Assembly: GCA_024734555.1 (NCBI GenBank)
Contig: JANPWX010000028.1
Location: forward strand, 3,543,522-3,607,521
Reading direction: 5' to 3'
Origin: Trochalopteron elliotii
Taxonomy: Eukaryota > Chordata > Aves > Passeriformes > Leiothrichidae
DNA: 64,000 bases
Under the pieces are notes generated by a model. It worked only from the letters and a program-made list of their open reading frames with translations. It ran no database searches and was not told the origin of the DNA. Shown here piece after piece: positions 28,114 to 40,990 of the stretch. Numbering within the stretch: the first letter of the stretch is position 1; the number at the start of each line of letters is the position of its first letter. Position numbers and translations under genes: made by a program.

Positions 28114-28665
28114 CACATAATGAAGTACATTGACTCCAAATGCTCTCTAAAGTGTTTAATATGCACGTGAAGAGATGACTTCTGTGACATTTTCAAGTTG
28201 GGTTTCTGCCTAGATAGCAAGGCAACTTTTTGTTCCTGGACTTCTGACACAGATCTTGAGTATGAAAAGATTTCAGATGTCTTTGGCAGCTCCTCTTGCT
28301 TATTTGCAAGTTATATAATAAATTAATTTTTCATGTCTTTTACTGATAGAGCTTGGCTTTTCACAGTTTTCAGTCTGGGCAAAAGTCAGCTGGAAATAAG
28401 TTTAGTTGGAATATTTTTCAGCGAGAAGTATAATTGCATCAAATAAAGAAATCTTGTAGATTCTGTTGCAATTTTGTTGTGGAGAGAAGAGGGGAAAATG
28501 TTCAGACATTGTCAAAATATTTTGTCATTTTCTTATAAAGTGATTTTAAAAAATTGATTTATTTTGTATGGAATACTTTAACATAACATTTAAAATTGAC
28601 AAAAATCAGAGCATTTTTGTCAAAATAAAATATTTCCATCAACTCTAAATGGTGTTGGGTGGAGT

Positions 28666-28706
28666 TTGGTTTTTTTTTGGTGGTTTTTTGGGGTTTTTTT
28701 TTGACG
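28666..28706 (+). repeat. G/T-rich tract with TTTTTTGGGGTTTTTTT core
   Basis: Alternating T runs and G runs on the plus strand, including GGTTTTTTTTTGGTGG followed by T6-G4-T9. The T-G4-T core recurs at 6,383-6,398 and 50,663-50,683. Confidence 0.8.
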
Positions 28707-30190
28707 TTATAAAATTTGGAAATGTGTTTTAGGCTCTCTTTTCAGCATGAAATATACCATATAGAACATTCACCTTCAGTTCAGCAGTGCTGAGCATGTC
28801 CCTCTCCAAAGGACAACAGAGTCAAGGAAGCAACAAACAAAGCTGTAAGATGCATGTGACTCCCAGTATTTGAACATGCCCATCAGTTATAGTTGTGAGG
28901 AGTTGCACCTGATTTAAGACTAGTATTTTATGAGCAAGAACAATATATGAAGATGGTGCCAGAACAAAAAAGGGTGCAAAGATTAACAGAGAAGCTGATG
29001 CAGGTGAAGAGCAGTAAAGAAGTGGTATAATTATTTATATAGAAAGAGTTAGTCTGACATTGTGAGACAGCAGTGAATACCTCATGCCGCTGTTATTTAT
29101 GCCAGAAGAGTTATGTAGCTTCCAGAATATAATAATTAAATTAGACAGGACTCCAAAAAAACTGAAGTAAAACAAAAACGTATAGTGCTACAGGGGATAC
29201 CATGTCAAAACCCCTGCTTATATCCATTTGGAAATACATGCCAAAGTAACAATTATCTTTTTATTTATCCATACTGTTTTTTCCATATGTCTCCACCTGA
29301 AGCATGTGGTGCAAAGTATATATGCAGCAGTAGGATGTGATAATTACCCCGAGAAGATAGAATAGATATATAAAAACACTAATTAATTTTATACAGAATA
29401 GAAACAAGAATTCTGCATCAGCAGTCAGCAGCTCCAATCCTTAAGGAATGAATGTGAAAATATTACTGGTGTCGTGATTATTTATAGACTTGTAGATATA
29501 TACCCGTGCATATATGTCAGATGTTTCTAAAGGTTTTTTTTAAATTATGGTCGTCTGTCTTACTGGCATGAGCAGTCTTGTCTGCCAGCATTTTCCCCAT
29601 GAACAGCAATAAGGAGATCCTGCAGCCATCACCAAGGCCCACAGGCTGTTATCAGAAAACAAATGGCCATATTCTAAGCAATTCTTCAAGATTATGTTCC
29701 ATTCATTACACTAAACCTCATATTATTAATAAAACGTCCTTTGAGAGCTCAAAATTCATTGAAACATAAAGCATACATTTATATAGTAAGCCAAATAAAT
29801 TATTTGGGCCAGGATTCATCCCAACTAGCTTCAACTAGAAAACCAGTTACTTTGGCCCCTCTTTATATTAAAAGAATAAAAAACCACTGTAATAGAAAAT
29901 ACAGGAGGGTCCTGAGACAGATTTGAAAAATCCCAGCTGATCCTTTATAGTAGATTTAAGAACCTATACTGTATGTTAGAATGTATTCCAAGTAGTACTT
30001 TAGAATATATGAGATTGCATTTTAGAAGACATACAGTGAACACTGAATGCTGTGGCTGTTACTCTTTTGCATATTTTTAAGCACTACAAGTACTGGGAGC
30101 CTTGGCGATAGTCAGAAGAACTAGCCTAAGCAGCAAAATAACAGGGCTAAAGGTGCAGATAAAGAAAAGAACACAGACTCTAAGATGGTA

Positions 30191-30530
30191 TGTTCCCTTG
30201 AAAACATGCTAAGAGGACCAAAGCACACACGGGAGAGATAAAGGTGAAGAGGTGAACGTCAGGAGACCACCACCATGGCCGGGAGACCACCACCACCAAG
30301 GCCTGAACATGCCCAGAAGGGCGTGGAGTTAATTACCACACCAAGCGAGGATGAAGGGGGACCATAGAATGTCATGCATATGTAAGACCTCAGAGAATAA
30401 TAAGGGGCTCAAGTTCCCTGGTGGGTATGCGTGTCTTTGGTGAAATTATTCCCCATGCATCTCGACGTCGATAAATACATACAGCTCTAAGAACTATTAT
30501 TAGTTGTGGAATTCTTTCCGCGGCATTTCA
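30191..30530 (+). mobile_element. Probable solo LTR, 340 bp
   Basis: The block runs from TGTTCCC to GGCATTTCA (TG...CA). It is GC/CpG-richer than its flanks, with CTCGACGTCG near 30,461-30,470, and has a polyadenylation-like GATAAATAC at 30,469-30,477 about 55 bp before its right end, as expected for R/U5 of a plus-strand LTR. A tandem duplication of a GGAGACCACCACC unit occurs near 30,261-30,302. Possible 4-bp flanks GGTA/GGTC match at only three positions, so the boundaries are tentative. No gag-pol sequence adjoins. Confidence 0.5.
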
Positions 30531-33500
30531 GGTCCAACAAATATCTATGTCAGCACCTGGGGGTGCACCTCTCCCTGTTGGCTGCACTGCAAACCTGCAG
30601 TGACTGCACCTAAGATATGGTGTGAATCCCATCCTCAGGGCTGTTTCTGGAGTCTGTTTGTGAGCATAATTTCTCTGAACTCTTTTAGGTGCCTTATTTG
30701 ACTTCCAGTCATATACTCCAGAAATGCCTTTTGGATACTGAAAGGTAAACACACATGTGACTAGTTTGGGTTCAGGAGGAGGCTCCTCTGGAAGTGCCTG
30801 AACAGAGCTATTGGGCTCCACAAACCCTGACTGCCTGCTTCAGTCCATTGTTTACTGCCTCAGCTCATGCTGATAGGACCTCAGTCTAATTCACAGATGC
30901 AGATTCGGATAAAGCTGCTAATGACAGCATAAACATTATGCTTTTGTTTTCCTTCCCGAACACCTACATGCAAGCTGAGTAACAGAAACAAGATCTTTAA
31001 CCTGTGTAAAGGGCAGGATGCATAGGGCAGCTTAGTTCCATGGCCCGTGGATCCTCGCGCTCCTCCTCTGCAGCACTGTGGGTCTCCAGCTGGCTTGGGC
31101 TGCTTCCCAGACAGCCTCACAGTCTGAAAAAGAAGACTCATTAGCATCTGACTCCCTTCACTTCTAGTCTCCCAGGCACAAACTCTTCTAAATCACTTTC
31201 TCCTTCAGTAACAGAACCAGACAACAATAATTTCAGAAGACTCAGAGCCCAACATGAGCAACCTGTGTTAATATTAATGGGCAGTAAATAAAAGATAATT
31301 CAACTAGGTAATGAATACCTAATATTATTTAATCAAAACTGATGCCTTATCTGAATTACCACAGTTATGTGGATTTTTTTCAAGCAGAAAATTTTAAAAC
31401 CAGGGAGAAATTGAAGTGTGAAATCCCCAACCCCCCCTAACTGTTTTATAAAGAAAAAGATTTGTTAAAGAGCTTGAGAACACAGAAATATTTTGTACCC
31501 ACTGAACTGAAACCATGTTCACTGATTCGGTGGTCACAGTAGAGGTCACCTTACAAATATCCTAGAGAGGAATCAATAGTTTGATTGTTCACTAAGATCT
31601 TTTATGTTTAAAAAAAAGAAAAGAAAGACCTTTTCTTCTCTTCTGAAGATCTTTAAAACAAGGTACACACACCTCCTACAACATATGTTTTCACCAGACT
31701 GAGTAGACAACCACCACAGTAGTGCTACTTATATTTGTTTAGAATTTCAAAAAGATGGAAAATTCCTCTGTGTTCTGCGCCTGAAAATTTTCCTTCTTAC
31801 AACAGGGCTCTTACATCCATGGCAATACTGTCTCTTTTGCAAAGCCTCAAAAAGCCCCAGCAATTACTGGCAAAAGATACACAGTTTGAGCTGTGTCATT
31901 TATGACATCTTAAGATTTGGGAAACTCTAACAACTCTATTAAAAAAAAAATCTGAAAGACAAAATAAAAGACTTTCCCTACAATGAGAAGTTTGATGACT
32001 GAGAAGTTTTGAACTGTCAATTACTCATCTCATACAATTTTACATAATGACAGGTCCTGGGTGGTTTGTATCTATGCACCTTATTATTGCAAGGAAGGAA
32101 ATTTTCAGGTACCAGCCATATAAAACATTTCACATTTGAATGTAAAGACAATTATCATATGTAGAGGCAGCTGAAATGGCATGAAACCGAGGTTTTCATA
32201 GCTGAAATCCACTCCATGAAGGACTGCATAGTGTTCTACACATATGTAAAACTAATTAAGCATTGCATAATAGCAATTAAAGATGGGACACATCTGTTTT
32301 GATGCCTACTATATCTACACCTGTACTAGTTGGCTGATGCTTCCTTTACAAATAAGTTCTACCAAAACATGATTGATTATATCTCACCCAAAACACAGTA
32401 GATTAAATGGGGTTTGAAGCACATTTCCTTCTCCTGACTATGAACAGATCTTAGAGCAACAAGCTCAGATGAACGTGTCTAGGTAGTGGGTGAGATGAAT
32501 GCCATCATAGGCTACTACAGCAAGGAATTCTCTACCAGCAACAGCAGGGAATAATGACAGATTATCCATCTAGAAGCATTTGGGGATTATATGAACAAAG
32601 GTGTTGTTGACTGCTTTATTGAATTTCTCTTATAAGACATATGATCTTTTTGCCTTACCAGACTCAGAGAAGAGCTCTTTCTGTAGAGGTTAAAGAGGGT
32701 GGGGGTTTTGTGTGTTTCTGACATACAGTATCTTTACTCTCAGGAATCAGACCGTTTTGCCTCAATTTTCCACTGAGGCTAGATAATAAAGTATTAATAA
32801 AGCTTTTTTTCCTTTCCTTCTTTTTCATCTGAACTGCACGGTGTAGATATGTAGAGCTATATAGAAATACTTTGAAAATTATGAATAATAAAGGTTGCAG
32901 CAGGTTTTTAGTAGTACAGTGAAGAAAACCAGGAAGTTGTCATCCAACTCTGCATAGTCTTAGCCTTCATCCTGGATACAAAATCCGACCCTGTTCTGAA
33001 GACTTTTTTGTTATGAAAGATGTAGCATTGACGTTGCAGGAAAAGAGCTTCTGATGCAAAACCAGTGACCTGACACAATTGTTAATAAAAAGTCCACTTT
33101 AATGACTCAATTGCAATGAGTACCCTTCATAAGCAATTTAAAAGGAAGCCTATAAGAGCATTAAAACCCAAATGAGATTTTAATGCATGACACCTGCATT
33201 CTGAGGGCTCAGAAGACACAAGAAAAAATTACTGAACCTCTAGGCTGGATAAAATTAGTTGCCTGACGTATTATGACATGAATCAATATACCCACCAGAT
33301 TTCTGAATGGCTTGAGTTTTCAGAATTCATTTCCATCGTTCATTTATTAGCTGAGCTACTTGTTCTCAGGGGACACCCAAAATGTTTTGGGGATTTATGT
33401 TCATTTTTCAATTGCAATCACTGCTCACACCCCTCCTGTTTTTTCATAGCCACTCTTGTTGTATAAAAGGTGGCTGAAAGGACAATTACAATAAAGAAGA

Positions 33501-33827
33501 AACAGCAAGATTAGTTAGAAGGCCAGTGTAAAATTAAGAAAAAGACTATTTCAATTAAAGGAACTATGAATGCCAAGCTGAACAGAAAATACTGGTGGAG
33601 ATTTATTTGACAGCAGGAAAGTAAACTTAGCTCTTCAATTGACTAAGCAAGAAAATGATGCAGATGAGAGTTGAGGAAATTTTCCACAATAGCATGGAAA
33701 TATGCATTTAAAAATTATTATGTCAACACTGTGAGCTTCGCCCAAGTCTGAACCTGTGTCTATCCTTACCTCCATCCCTCTTAACACAACTGTAATTAAC
33801 ATATCTCAGCCTGCAACAGGTTTGTTT
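30531..33827. other. Non-genic host DNA
   Basis: No gene recognised. Frames at 30,504-30,821 and 30,881-31,147 lie on opposing strands without motifs. The rest is AT-rich with A- and T-homopolymers. Confidence 0.5.
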
Positions 33828-34404
33828 AAATTTGGTGGAGTTGCCAGTAAGCTGAAGGCCAGGGCCGCTGTTCAGGATGGACTTGATGGGCTGTGGGCTG
33901 AAGGGAAGTTCATGAACCTGCAGAAAGGTGAATATAAAGTCCTGCACCTGGGATGTCATAACTCCATGTAGGAGTACAGGCTGTAGGCCAGCTGACAAAA
34001 GTGTAGTCAGGCAGAAAAAGGACCTGAAGGTGCTGTGGACAAGCTCAGCACAAACCAGCAATACAATTTTACAGCAAAAACCAACAACCTACAGAGCTGT
34101 ATGAGGAAGAGGACATCTAGCAGGCTGAGAGAGGTGATTCTTCCCTGTATTCTGCTCCAGTGAGGCACTGAGAGTGTTTGGTCCAGATCTGGGCTCCCCA
34201 GTACAGGGGAGAAACTGAAACCACAGACCTATGGAAACACATTTTGAGCACAGGGTGCAGAGCACAGAACAGAGGAAGAGAGACTGAGAGAGTTGGGTCT
34301 CTCCGGCCAGGAGAAGAGAAAGTTCAGAAAGATCTTACTGCTGTCTGCAAGTACCTAAAGGAACAGTGCAGAGAAGCCAGAGCAAGTCTATAAGTGCCCT
34401 TGAT
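33828..34404 (+). mobile_element. CR1 LINE fragment, 3' half of ORF2
   Basis: Plus-strand similarity to the CR1 C-terminal RT and downstream region. Blocks include GTTCAGGATGGACTTGATGG (33,870-33,889), AAAGTCCTGCACCTGGGA (33,937-33,954), a GACCTGAAGGTGCTG block (34,021-34,035) and the AGTACCTAAAGGAACAGTGCAG block (about 34,351-34,372). The similarity stops at a poly-T tract before the usual CR1 tail, with only a weak hint of resumption after it. It has stops and small indels and is not coding. The fragment begins and ends internally, so it is a truncated copy. Confidence 0.85.
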
Positions 34405-34449
34405 TTTTTTTTTTTTCTTTTTTTTCTTTTTTTCTTTGTTTTTTTTCTG
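34405..34449 (+). repeat. Poly-T tract interrupted by C
   Basis: T-rich run with scattered C at the right end of the CR1 fragment. It may be an internal expansion, or the poly-A tail of a minus-strand retrocopy inserted into CR1. I see no recognisable retrocopy body to its right. Confidence 0.8.
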
Positions 34450-36699
34450 GAACAAAGAGGAATAGATGCTTTATACAGCATTGATGCTGGTTTTGATGTA
34501 GCAATTATAACATGAGAAAAAAGGTGTAGATCCATGTTATAAAATTCACTGTGCCAGACCATACGGTTTACAACCTACCTCACACATGTGGGCATGAAAG
34601 ACTGAAAAGGAATGAAGCTGAACAGCAAAGAGGTAAGTTAAGAGAGGAAATATGTGAGGAATAGGAGAAATCTCACCACATGGAGGCACAAAGCAATACA
34701 AAGCATGTGATAGAAAACAAAAATCACTGAAAATGTCCTGTAATGCAATGTTAATTCATGGGATTCATTACTGTGTACAAATCTGAGGTCAAAATTTTAA
34801 TGAGATCAAATCCTAATAAAGGTTGGATAACAATACCCAGAGTTTTGGTAGTTATACAACAGGTATTGTACAGTGTATGAATCTTCACACACTGAAAATT
34901 CCAGCTAATTCTCTTGAAATATGTAAAATTCAACGCCTACTTAAAAGTTTCTTCTTTCAGATGCAGCTGATGCTTAGCTTTACCTTGATCCTCTGTGACA
35001 GTTCCCATGTACCAAAGGAGACAGGACTGAGAGCAGAGCATGCTGGGAACCAAATGATTCCTGTCACTTGGATGCATATTTACATTCAAAATAAACCAAT
35101 TAACTCTTGGGAAGAAAAAAGAATGTGCAGTAAAGTAGCTTCAGAAGAAAATTTTCAATGGAATTTGAAAGCTCACAGATGCATAGCAGAAGCTGAAGAT
35201 TTGGGTATTGATGGGGAAGGAAAAACTTAGCAATAATTATTGGCATAAATCAGTGGAAATTAAGCTACTAGTTTTGCTTCCATTTCTGACAAGTTTTCTA
35301 CACACAGTGGTTGTGGTAATCTGCAGTAATCTGGTTAAAAAAGGTATTGCACATCCCTATTACAGACAATATTCTGAAGACCTGTTTAGCCTTGAAGTGT
35401 GGTTACTGTACACTCTTGGTAATCACCATATCTGAAATTTCTGGATAAGTTTCATTCTGTCTTTACACACCTTTACTACACTGAAACACAACAAGGGTTT
35501 ACAGGGTTGGAAAGAGGAAGAAAGAATGTAAGTAATTTTTTTGTTATTTAATTGGTAAATTACATAAAAGTGCGAGGTTGACAGTTCTAGATACATTCTG
35601 AGTCAGTTCACAGTGATGTACGTAATAACTCCAACAAATGCTGCTCATGCCACATCACTAACTCTTAAGAAAAGTTATTTTTAATCCTCTGAATATTCAT
35701 AAATACATCATATATAAGTAAGCCAATACAATCATGCATTGGCAACTCATGCATCTGTTGTTTGCTAAAAGCAGGCAACTATATTTACAGTATCAAAAGG
35801 CGTTGCAAACACAGTTAAATATATTTATTACAGACATGCAGACGTCCTGCAACTTCAGAATGCCATTCTGCCAAGGAAAGAAATAGTTCACCATCTGCTA
35901 TTTTATTTTCTGAATGTGATTTGCATCGATATTTTTATTATAGCATTTTTAATGAAATGCCTATCCAGCACGTGATTTTTAGAAGGTGAAGGTTGCTATA
36001 AATACTCAGGAATTGGAGATTTCATGAGGTAAACAGTACCATTTTTTTCAATAAATAAAAATTGTAGATAGGAGGTTTTCGAAGCATTTTGATGTACATT
36101 CTTGTCCCATTGACATTATAATTTTATAATAAAAGTACAATTCAATCATAGGAGATCATTTATTTAAAAAATGCTAGTAATTCAGGATGGTTTATCTAAA
36201 AAGATAAAATCTCTATGACACCCAGAATATAATAAATTAATAATCAGATTTCATAAATCTGATTGTATTGAAATAATAATTACTGTTCTGTAGAATAATG
36301 ATTAAAGAGGTATTGAATTGTAGTAATCTGCCTCAGAAGGATCAGAAAATACATTGCATCAATACCAAAATCATTATCTAGGTTGAGAACTTTTCCTTCT
36401 TTTTATTCGAACACCATAAAATGTCAAAGAAAATAAAATTATATTGTTGTTCAATTAACTTAAGAAGCCTAAGTATTAGGAAAAGAAAAACATCACAGAT
36501 TATGCAAGTAGAAGCAATTGGATTATAATATGAGATTTATATATGTCTTTATAAAAACATTCAAGACAATTTTTTCATTCCCATTTTAATATTTATTGGT
36601 TATTACCTATATATATTCATTCAAGTCAAATTTTCTATGTTTGTGCTGTATTTATTGTCCTTCTTATCCATCACTCTTCAAAGCTGCCCTTGCATTATT
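34450..36699. other. Non-genic host DNA
   Basis: No gene recognised. A 135-codon frame at 34,823-35,230 has no motif. The 35,870-36,620 stretch is strongly AT-rich and contains a perfect 10-bp-arm palindrome at 36,242-36,264. Confidence 0.5.
36242..36264. repeat. Perfect inverted repeat, 10-bp arms
   Basis: AATCAGATTT, spacer CAT, AAATCTGATT. It lies in AT-rich DNA, where short palindromes are common, so function is doubtful. Confidence 0.7.
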
Positions 36700-37606
36700 G
36701 CCCTGCACACAGAGCTGAACAATGACGGGGACAATGGTTTGTCTATCACTGGGGTTAAGGCCTGTGTCAAAACTCTTTCCACAAAGAAAAGAAATGGGAT
36801 GTTGCTAAAGGACACTCCCTTCTAATGGGACAGAAGACCCCACATGCAGACTGCACTATTGATGCCCATCTCTTCCCATCTCTTAGGGAAGCCTGCTGCC
36901 TCCCTGGTGTCCAGGTTAAAGACGTGATGGGAAACCCTCCTGCCCTGGCACAGCCCTCGGACAACTGTTCACTGTTGAGTTTTTCAGGTAGGCAGTGATG
37001 AACAAGAAGTCTGAGGGCAATCACAAGATATTTCAGTCGCTTGAGACGAACATTTAAGGGATAAAGAGCAGAAACAGTGTTCTCCTCTGTCCTTCCAGTT
37101 ATAAGGAATGACCAGGGAAGAAACAGGAAGAGCCAACAGATCAATACTTGGCTGAGCTTGGTACAGTTTTGGGGTTTTTGATCATGGGTTGTTTTACAGG
37201 AAATCAGGGCTGCTGGTGACAGGCAGGGTTCACCTTTCTCAAAGAGAGGGAGAGGATCTTTGCACAGGAGTCAGTAGGACTCATTGAAAAAGCTTTAAAC
37301 TAGATTTGAAGGGGGAAAGGGATTAGTTCAGGCTCACTAGGTGTGAGCTATGGCATGACAGTGAGGCTATTTGGTCTGCCATCTCAGTGGTGTCAGGGGA
37401 TGGAGATCCCTGTGGCAACAAAGACCCCCAGGGTTACTGATATGTTGGAAATCATGGAAGGGGCTGAGAATTGTCGTGTAGGAATGAGGGCTTCGTCCCC
37501 CAAAAAGATGTTGGCATCAACAGTGCAACTGCAGAGCATTTGCACCAATGCACATGTGGGCAACAGTCAGCAGGAGCTGGAAGCCTTTGTGGTCATTCTT
37601 AAGTGA
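36700..37606 (+). mobile_element. CR1 LINE fragment, 5' region (ORF1 to start of ORF2)
   Basis: Recognised as the 5' part of an avian CR1. Diagnostic plus-strand blocks are GGAAGCCTGCTGCCTCCCTGG (36,887-36,907), TTTTTCAGGTAGGCAGTGATGA (36,979-37,000), GTCCTTCCAGTTATAAGGAAT (about 37,090-37,110), AGGAAGAGCCAACAGATCAATAC (about 37,124-37,146), GCTTTAAACTAGATTTGAAGGG (about 37,292-37,313) and, at the far end, CAGCAGGAGCTGGAAGC (37,569-37,585), which corresponds to the start of the ORF2 endonuclease. Later ORF2 and the 3' tail are missing. Stops and indels make it non-coding. Confidence 0.85.
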
Positions 37607-39645
37607 CTCAACCAGCACATGTTCGCCAAAATGACCTTGTACCACCCCCTCAAGCTGAAGAAGGAATTTCTCTCTTCCAAGAAACATAAGTACTTACTAC
37701 TAGATAAGCAAAAGTTGATACCATCTCTACTCCCCCTACTCTTTGAAAACCTATTGCAAGATTTTCAGATACTCTGGGACTAATTCCTTAAGTTATTGTG
37801 AGGGACTGAGTAAGGGAGTGACTGGAAGTACTGTTTGGATTTCTGTCTGAAGTATGTGTGAAAATACTCAGCCCAGGAAAGACTATCATATACAAGCTCT
37901 AAGTACATGAGAAACTTTACAATTAAAATGTAAGCACCAGGAGTCCAAGTTCTGAGTTAGGAAGTAAATCCACTTCTTCTCCCCTTTGCATCCCCAGAAG
38001 TAAGCTGTGACAGCTGTGACAGTGTATCCCCTATCTTGAAATAAGAAGATCAAGGAAGAAAAGTCCTTCACTGTAGTGAAATTGTAGTCCTGGAAGTGCT
38101 GCACTGATACTGGCCCATACCTCTCTGCATGCAGCCATACCTTGGCAGAATTACAGTTAGCACAGTTCACAGTCTCAGTAGCTACACAGGACACAAGTGT
38201 TTATAATGAAACTTTTATGAGGTCTCTTTCTGCTTTGCCTTTAGAGCACCCTTCTTCCCGGCATAACAACAGAATATGAGCACAAACGTGTAATTACAGT
38301 AATGACTGCTAGCAGTAAAAAAAATGGTGCTGTCAGTTAGCTGCTCAGAAACTAAGGCTATTAACAATCCCTTGTTAGAGCTTATTCTGTCAAAGAAGGA
38401 GAGATCTCAGTCATAGTGTTGGAAGCAGATGGTCAGGATTATATACCTGTGGGGGGGAAGGGGAAGTAATCCATCTGTAAATTAACGATAGAGGGTGAAA
38501 GGGAAAAGATTTAGTTGTATGCACAAAGAATTCCGTGACAGGAGTGTAAATTGAGCTCACCCCTATAGGGGATTTCTGACACAAATGGAGAGAGGAATCA
38601 CATGGATGGTGTCACTTTACAGTATTTACCACTCGGTTAATTTACATAACTGCCTGCTGTGTTCTGTTGCAGTGGTACAATCTTGTTCAGTGCGTATACT
38701 GTAAGCATACTTTGCTTCAGTGTTGTTGGTGTAGGAAATACCAAGTAAAATAAGTGCATCTGCTTAATTATATTGGTATTTTTGAGGGTTAAATTCAGCA
38801 TAAGAAAATGTATCACTATCCAAATCAGAAGACACAGTCATCTGCTACACTTACCCCAGTTTCAAGCACTGCAGCATTGCAGAAGACAGTAAGTCAGCAG
38901 AGGTAATCAAGTCATATTTTCCAATCAATTACTCCAGTAAACCTGGTGTAACAATTAGCAACTGAATATGTGAGGCTTCTGTGAACTAGTTACTATAAAA
39001 AATTTACAGTCATTAATATGAAATAAAATGGTCTTAGCTGAAAATGAGCCTAGAGACTGCATTAGGACTGAGGTAAGAATTCTTGAGGACTTCTTAAGGA
39101 GATAGTTTAGATTTAGCTGCAATGCAATCAGGAACATAAAAATCACTTAAATCAACCACCACTTGATAACTTATGTGAGACGTGAAAAGCCTGAATCAGT
39201 TTAAACAGCACCATAAAACTCTGGCTGCACCAATACTTTACCCACAGCTGAGACAGAGTCTTGGGCCCCACAGGGTGATCATTTCCACCTTTCAAATTGA
39301 TGAAATGGTGCCTGGCCATTTTGGGGCCAAATTAAATTATGTTCCATTGCAAACAGTTCCTATGCATAATTGAAAGGTTAGGAGGCTGAGGACCACTCTT
39401 AATATGCAGGTTTTTGATAATAGTGCCTTTCTTTTTCTTTGATTCATGTAATAACACAATGAAAACTTATATTCAAAATGAGCATGTGCCAAGTATTCAA
39501 ATAAAATTTTTCAACAATGTAATATTTTTTAAAATTAAACAACGTTTCTGACATTTTCTTATTGCAATACCATTAAGCAAGTTCACGTATTAAAGGTACA
39601 ATAATATTCTACGGTGTGCTTAATTTACAATTAAAAGTTAAGAAT
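37607..39645. other. Non-genic host DNA
   Basis: No gene recognised. A small tandem AGCTGTGAC duplication occurs near 38,003-38,022. Confidence 0.5.
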
Positions 39646-39860
39646 ATGTGTGTGTGTGCGTGTATATATATATATATGTGGTTGACATTTTCATTCACTA
39701 TTATAGTACACATCATATACACAGTATATATTGTATTATATATATACATCATAAATATAAAAATCATATATATAATATAAATAATGTATTAAAATAGAAA
39801 TAATATCTGTAAATAATAAATATATAATTTAAATAATATAATAATTTAAAATATTTACAT
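39646..39860. repeat. TG/TA microsatellite and AT-rich zone
   Basis: Starts with a (TG)n run and a (TA)n run near 39,647-39,677, followed by about 180 bases of TATA/AATAA-type simple sequence. It is likely easily melted DNA. No gene is visible. Confidence 0.8.
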
Positions 39861-40990
39861 GCATTTTAGTCTAAAATTATGAATAGTTTATATCTGGTGT
39901 TTTGCTTGTAGCATTGCCATTCAGTTTAAATAATTCTGATATTTTCTTGGTGTTTATACTACACTGTATTCACAAAGAGCAATCATATCCACTTTTGGAC
40001 AACCTATCTAAAGGGAAACATGAGAAACTCTCTTAATCTCCTCCTGCTAGATAGGGTTTTTGTTACTTGCTATCTTAGTAACCATTTTCTTTATCCAGAA
40101 TTTGACTGGTTTACAACATTGTACATGAGATCTTATAGGACTGAGTAAATTGACATTATTATTGTCCAGAAATCAATTGCCTTAGAATCTCTATGGCTTT
40201 TCTTTTGCCTTCTTAGTCATCCAAATGCATCCTGAACCAAATAAGATTACTGGATTTTTCATCAGTTCAAATTGATGAGGTCTTCTAATTTTAAAAAAAC
40301 ACATATTAGACATAACTATACAACTATTTTTTCTTCCATTCCTCCAAATATTATACCTATGATGATTCAGTTCTCTGCTATATAAACAGTGGTCCAAGTT
40401 TGTGTCATTATCAGTCATCAGCATATTCCTAATATTTGCACCAGTATGTTAAGGGAAAGCTTTTGATAAAATCTGTAGCAAAATGAATCTTTGACAAATG
40501 CCAAGCACCAAGCTCTGCTCTATTCAATAAGACCTGGTTTTGCTTTTTTCAATACAGAAAAATTTCTGAATACCTTTCTTTATGAAGTTGAGACAATTTT
40601 CTTCTGTACAGTACTCTATGGAATTTATCACTGAACTACCAAGATATTAGACTTATGGCATTTTCTTTGCCTAGAATATGGCTTTTAAAAGGAATTTTGA
40701 AAAAGTGCATGGGGAAGACAGAATTTTATTAACAGGCAAATAAGCCAGGAGACATGAGAAACAACTTCCTACATAAAATTTCTAGAGCAGCTGTTTCTGA
40801 CCAATGGCAGCACTGTAGGGACGTAGAGGCTGACATGGTATTACATCGTCCAAAAATCATCTCTACTTATCAGAAAGATATGTGATGTCTTACTGCCTGG
40901 GTCTAGTAGATTTAAGCTGGAAAGAGGGACACTCCTTGCTATCTCAATTACACCACACACAGAATTTCTCTTTTAAATGAAGCAAACTTA
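39861..40990. other. Non-genic host DNA
   Basis: AT-rich, no recognised element. Short frames on the minus strand (for example 40,191-40,424) have no motif. Confidence 0.5.

Larger units (their letters stand above)
25880..30190. other. Non-genic host DNA with one ORF-dense patch
   Basis: No recognised gene. The 27,320-28,115 patch is richer in GC and CpG than its surroundings and has overlapping open frames of 63-119 codons on both strands, none matching a family I know. A G/T-rich tract lies at about 28,666-28,706. The remainder is AT-rich DNA. Confidence 0.5.

Noticed and set aside
34823..35230. 135-codon plus-strand frame
   Set aside because: No homology that I recognise; composition matches the surrounding non-coding DNA.
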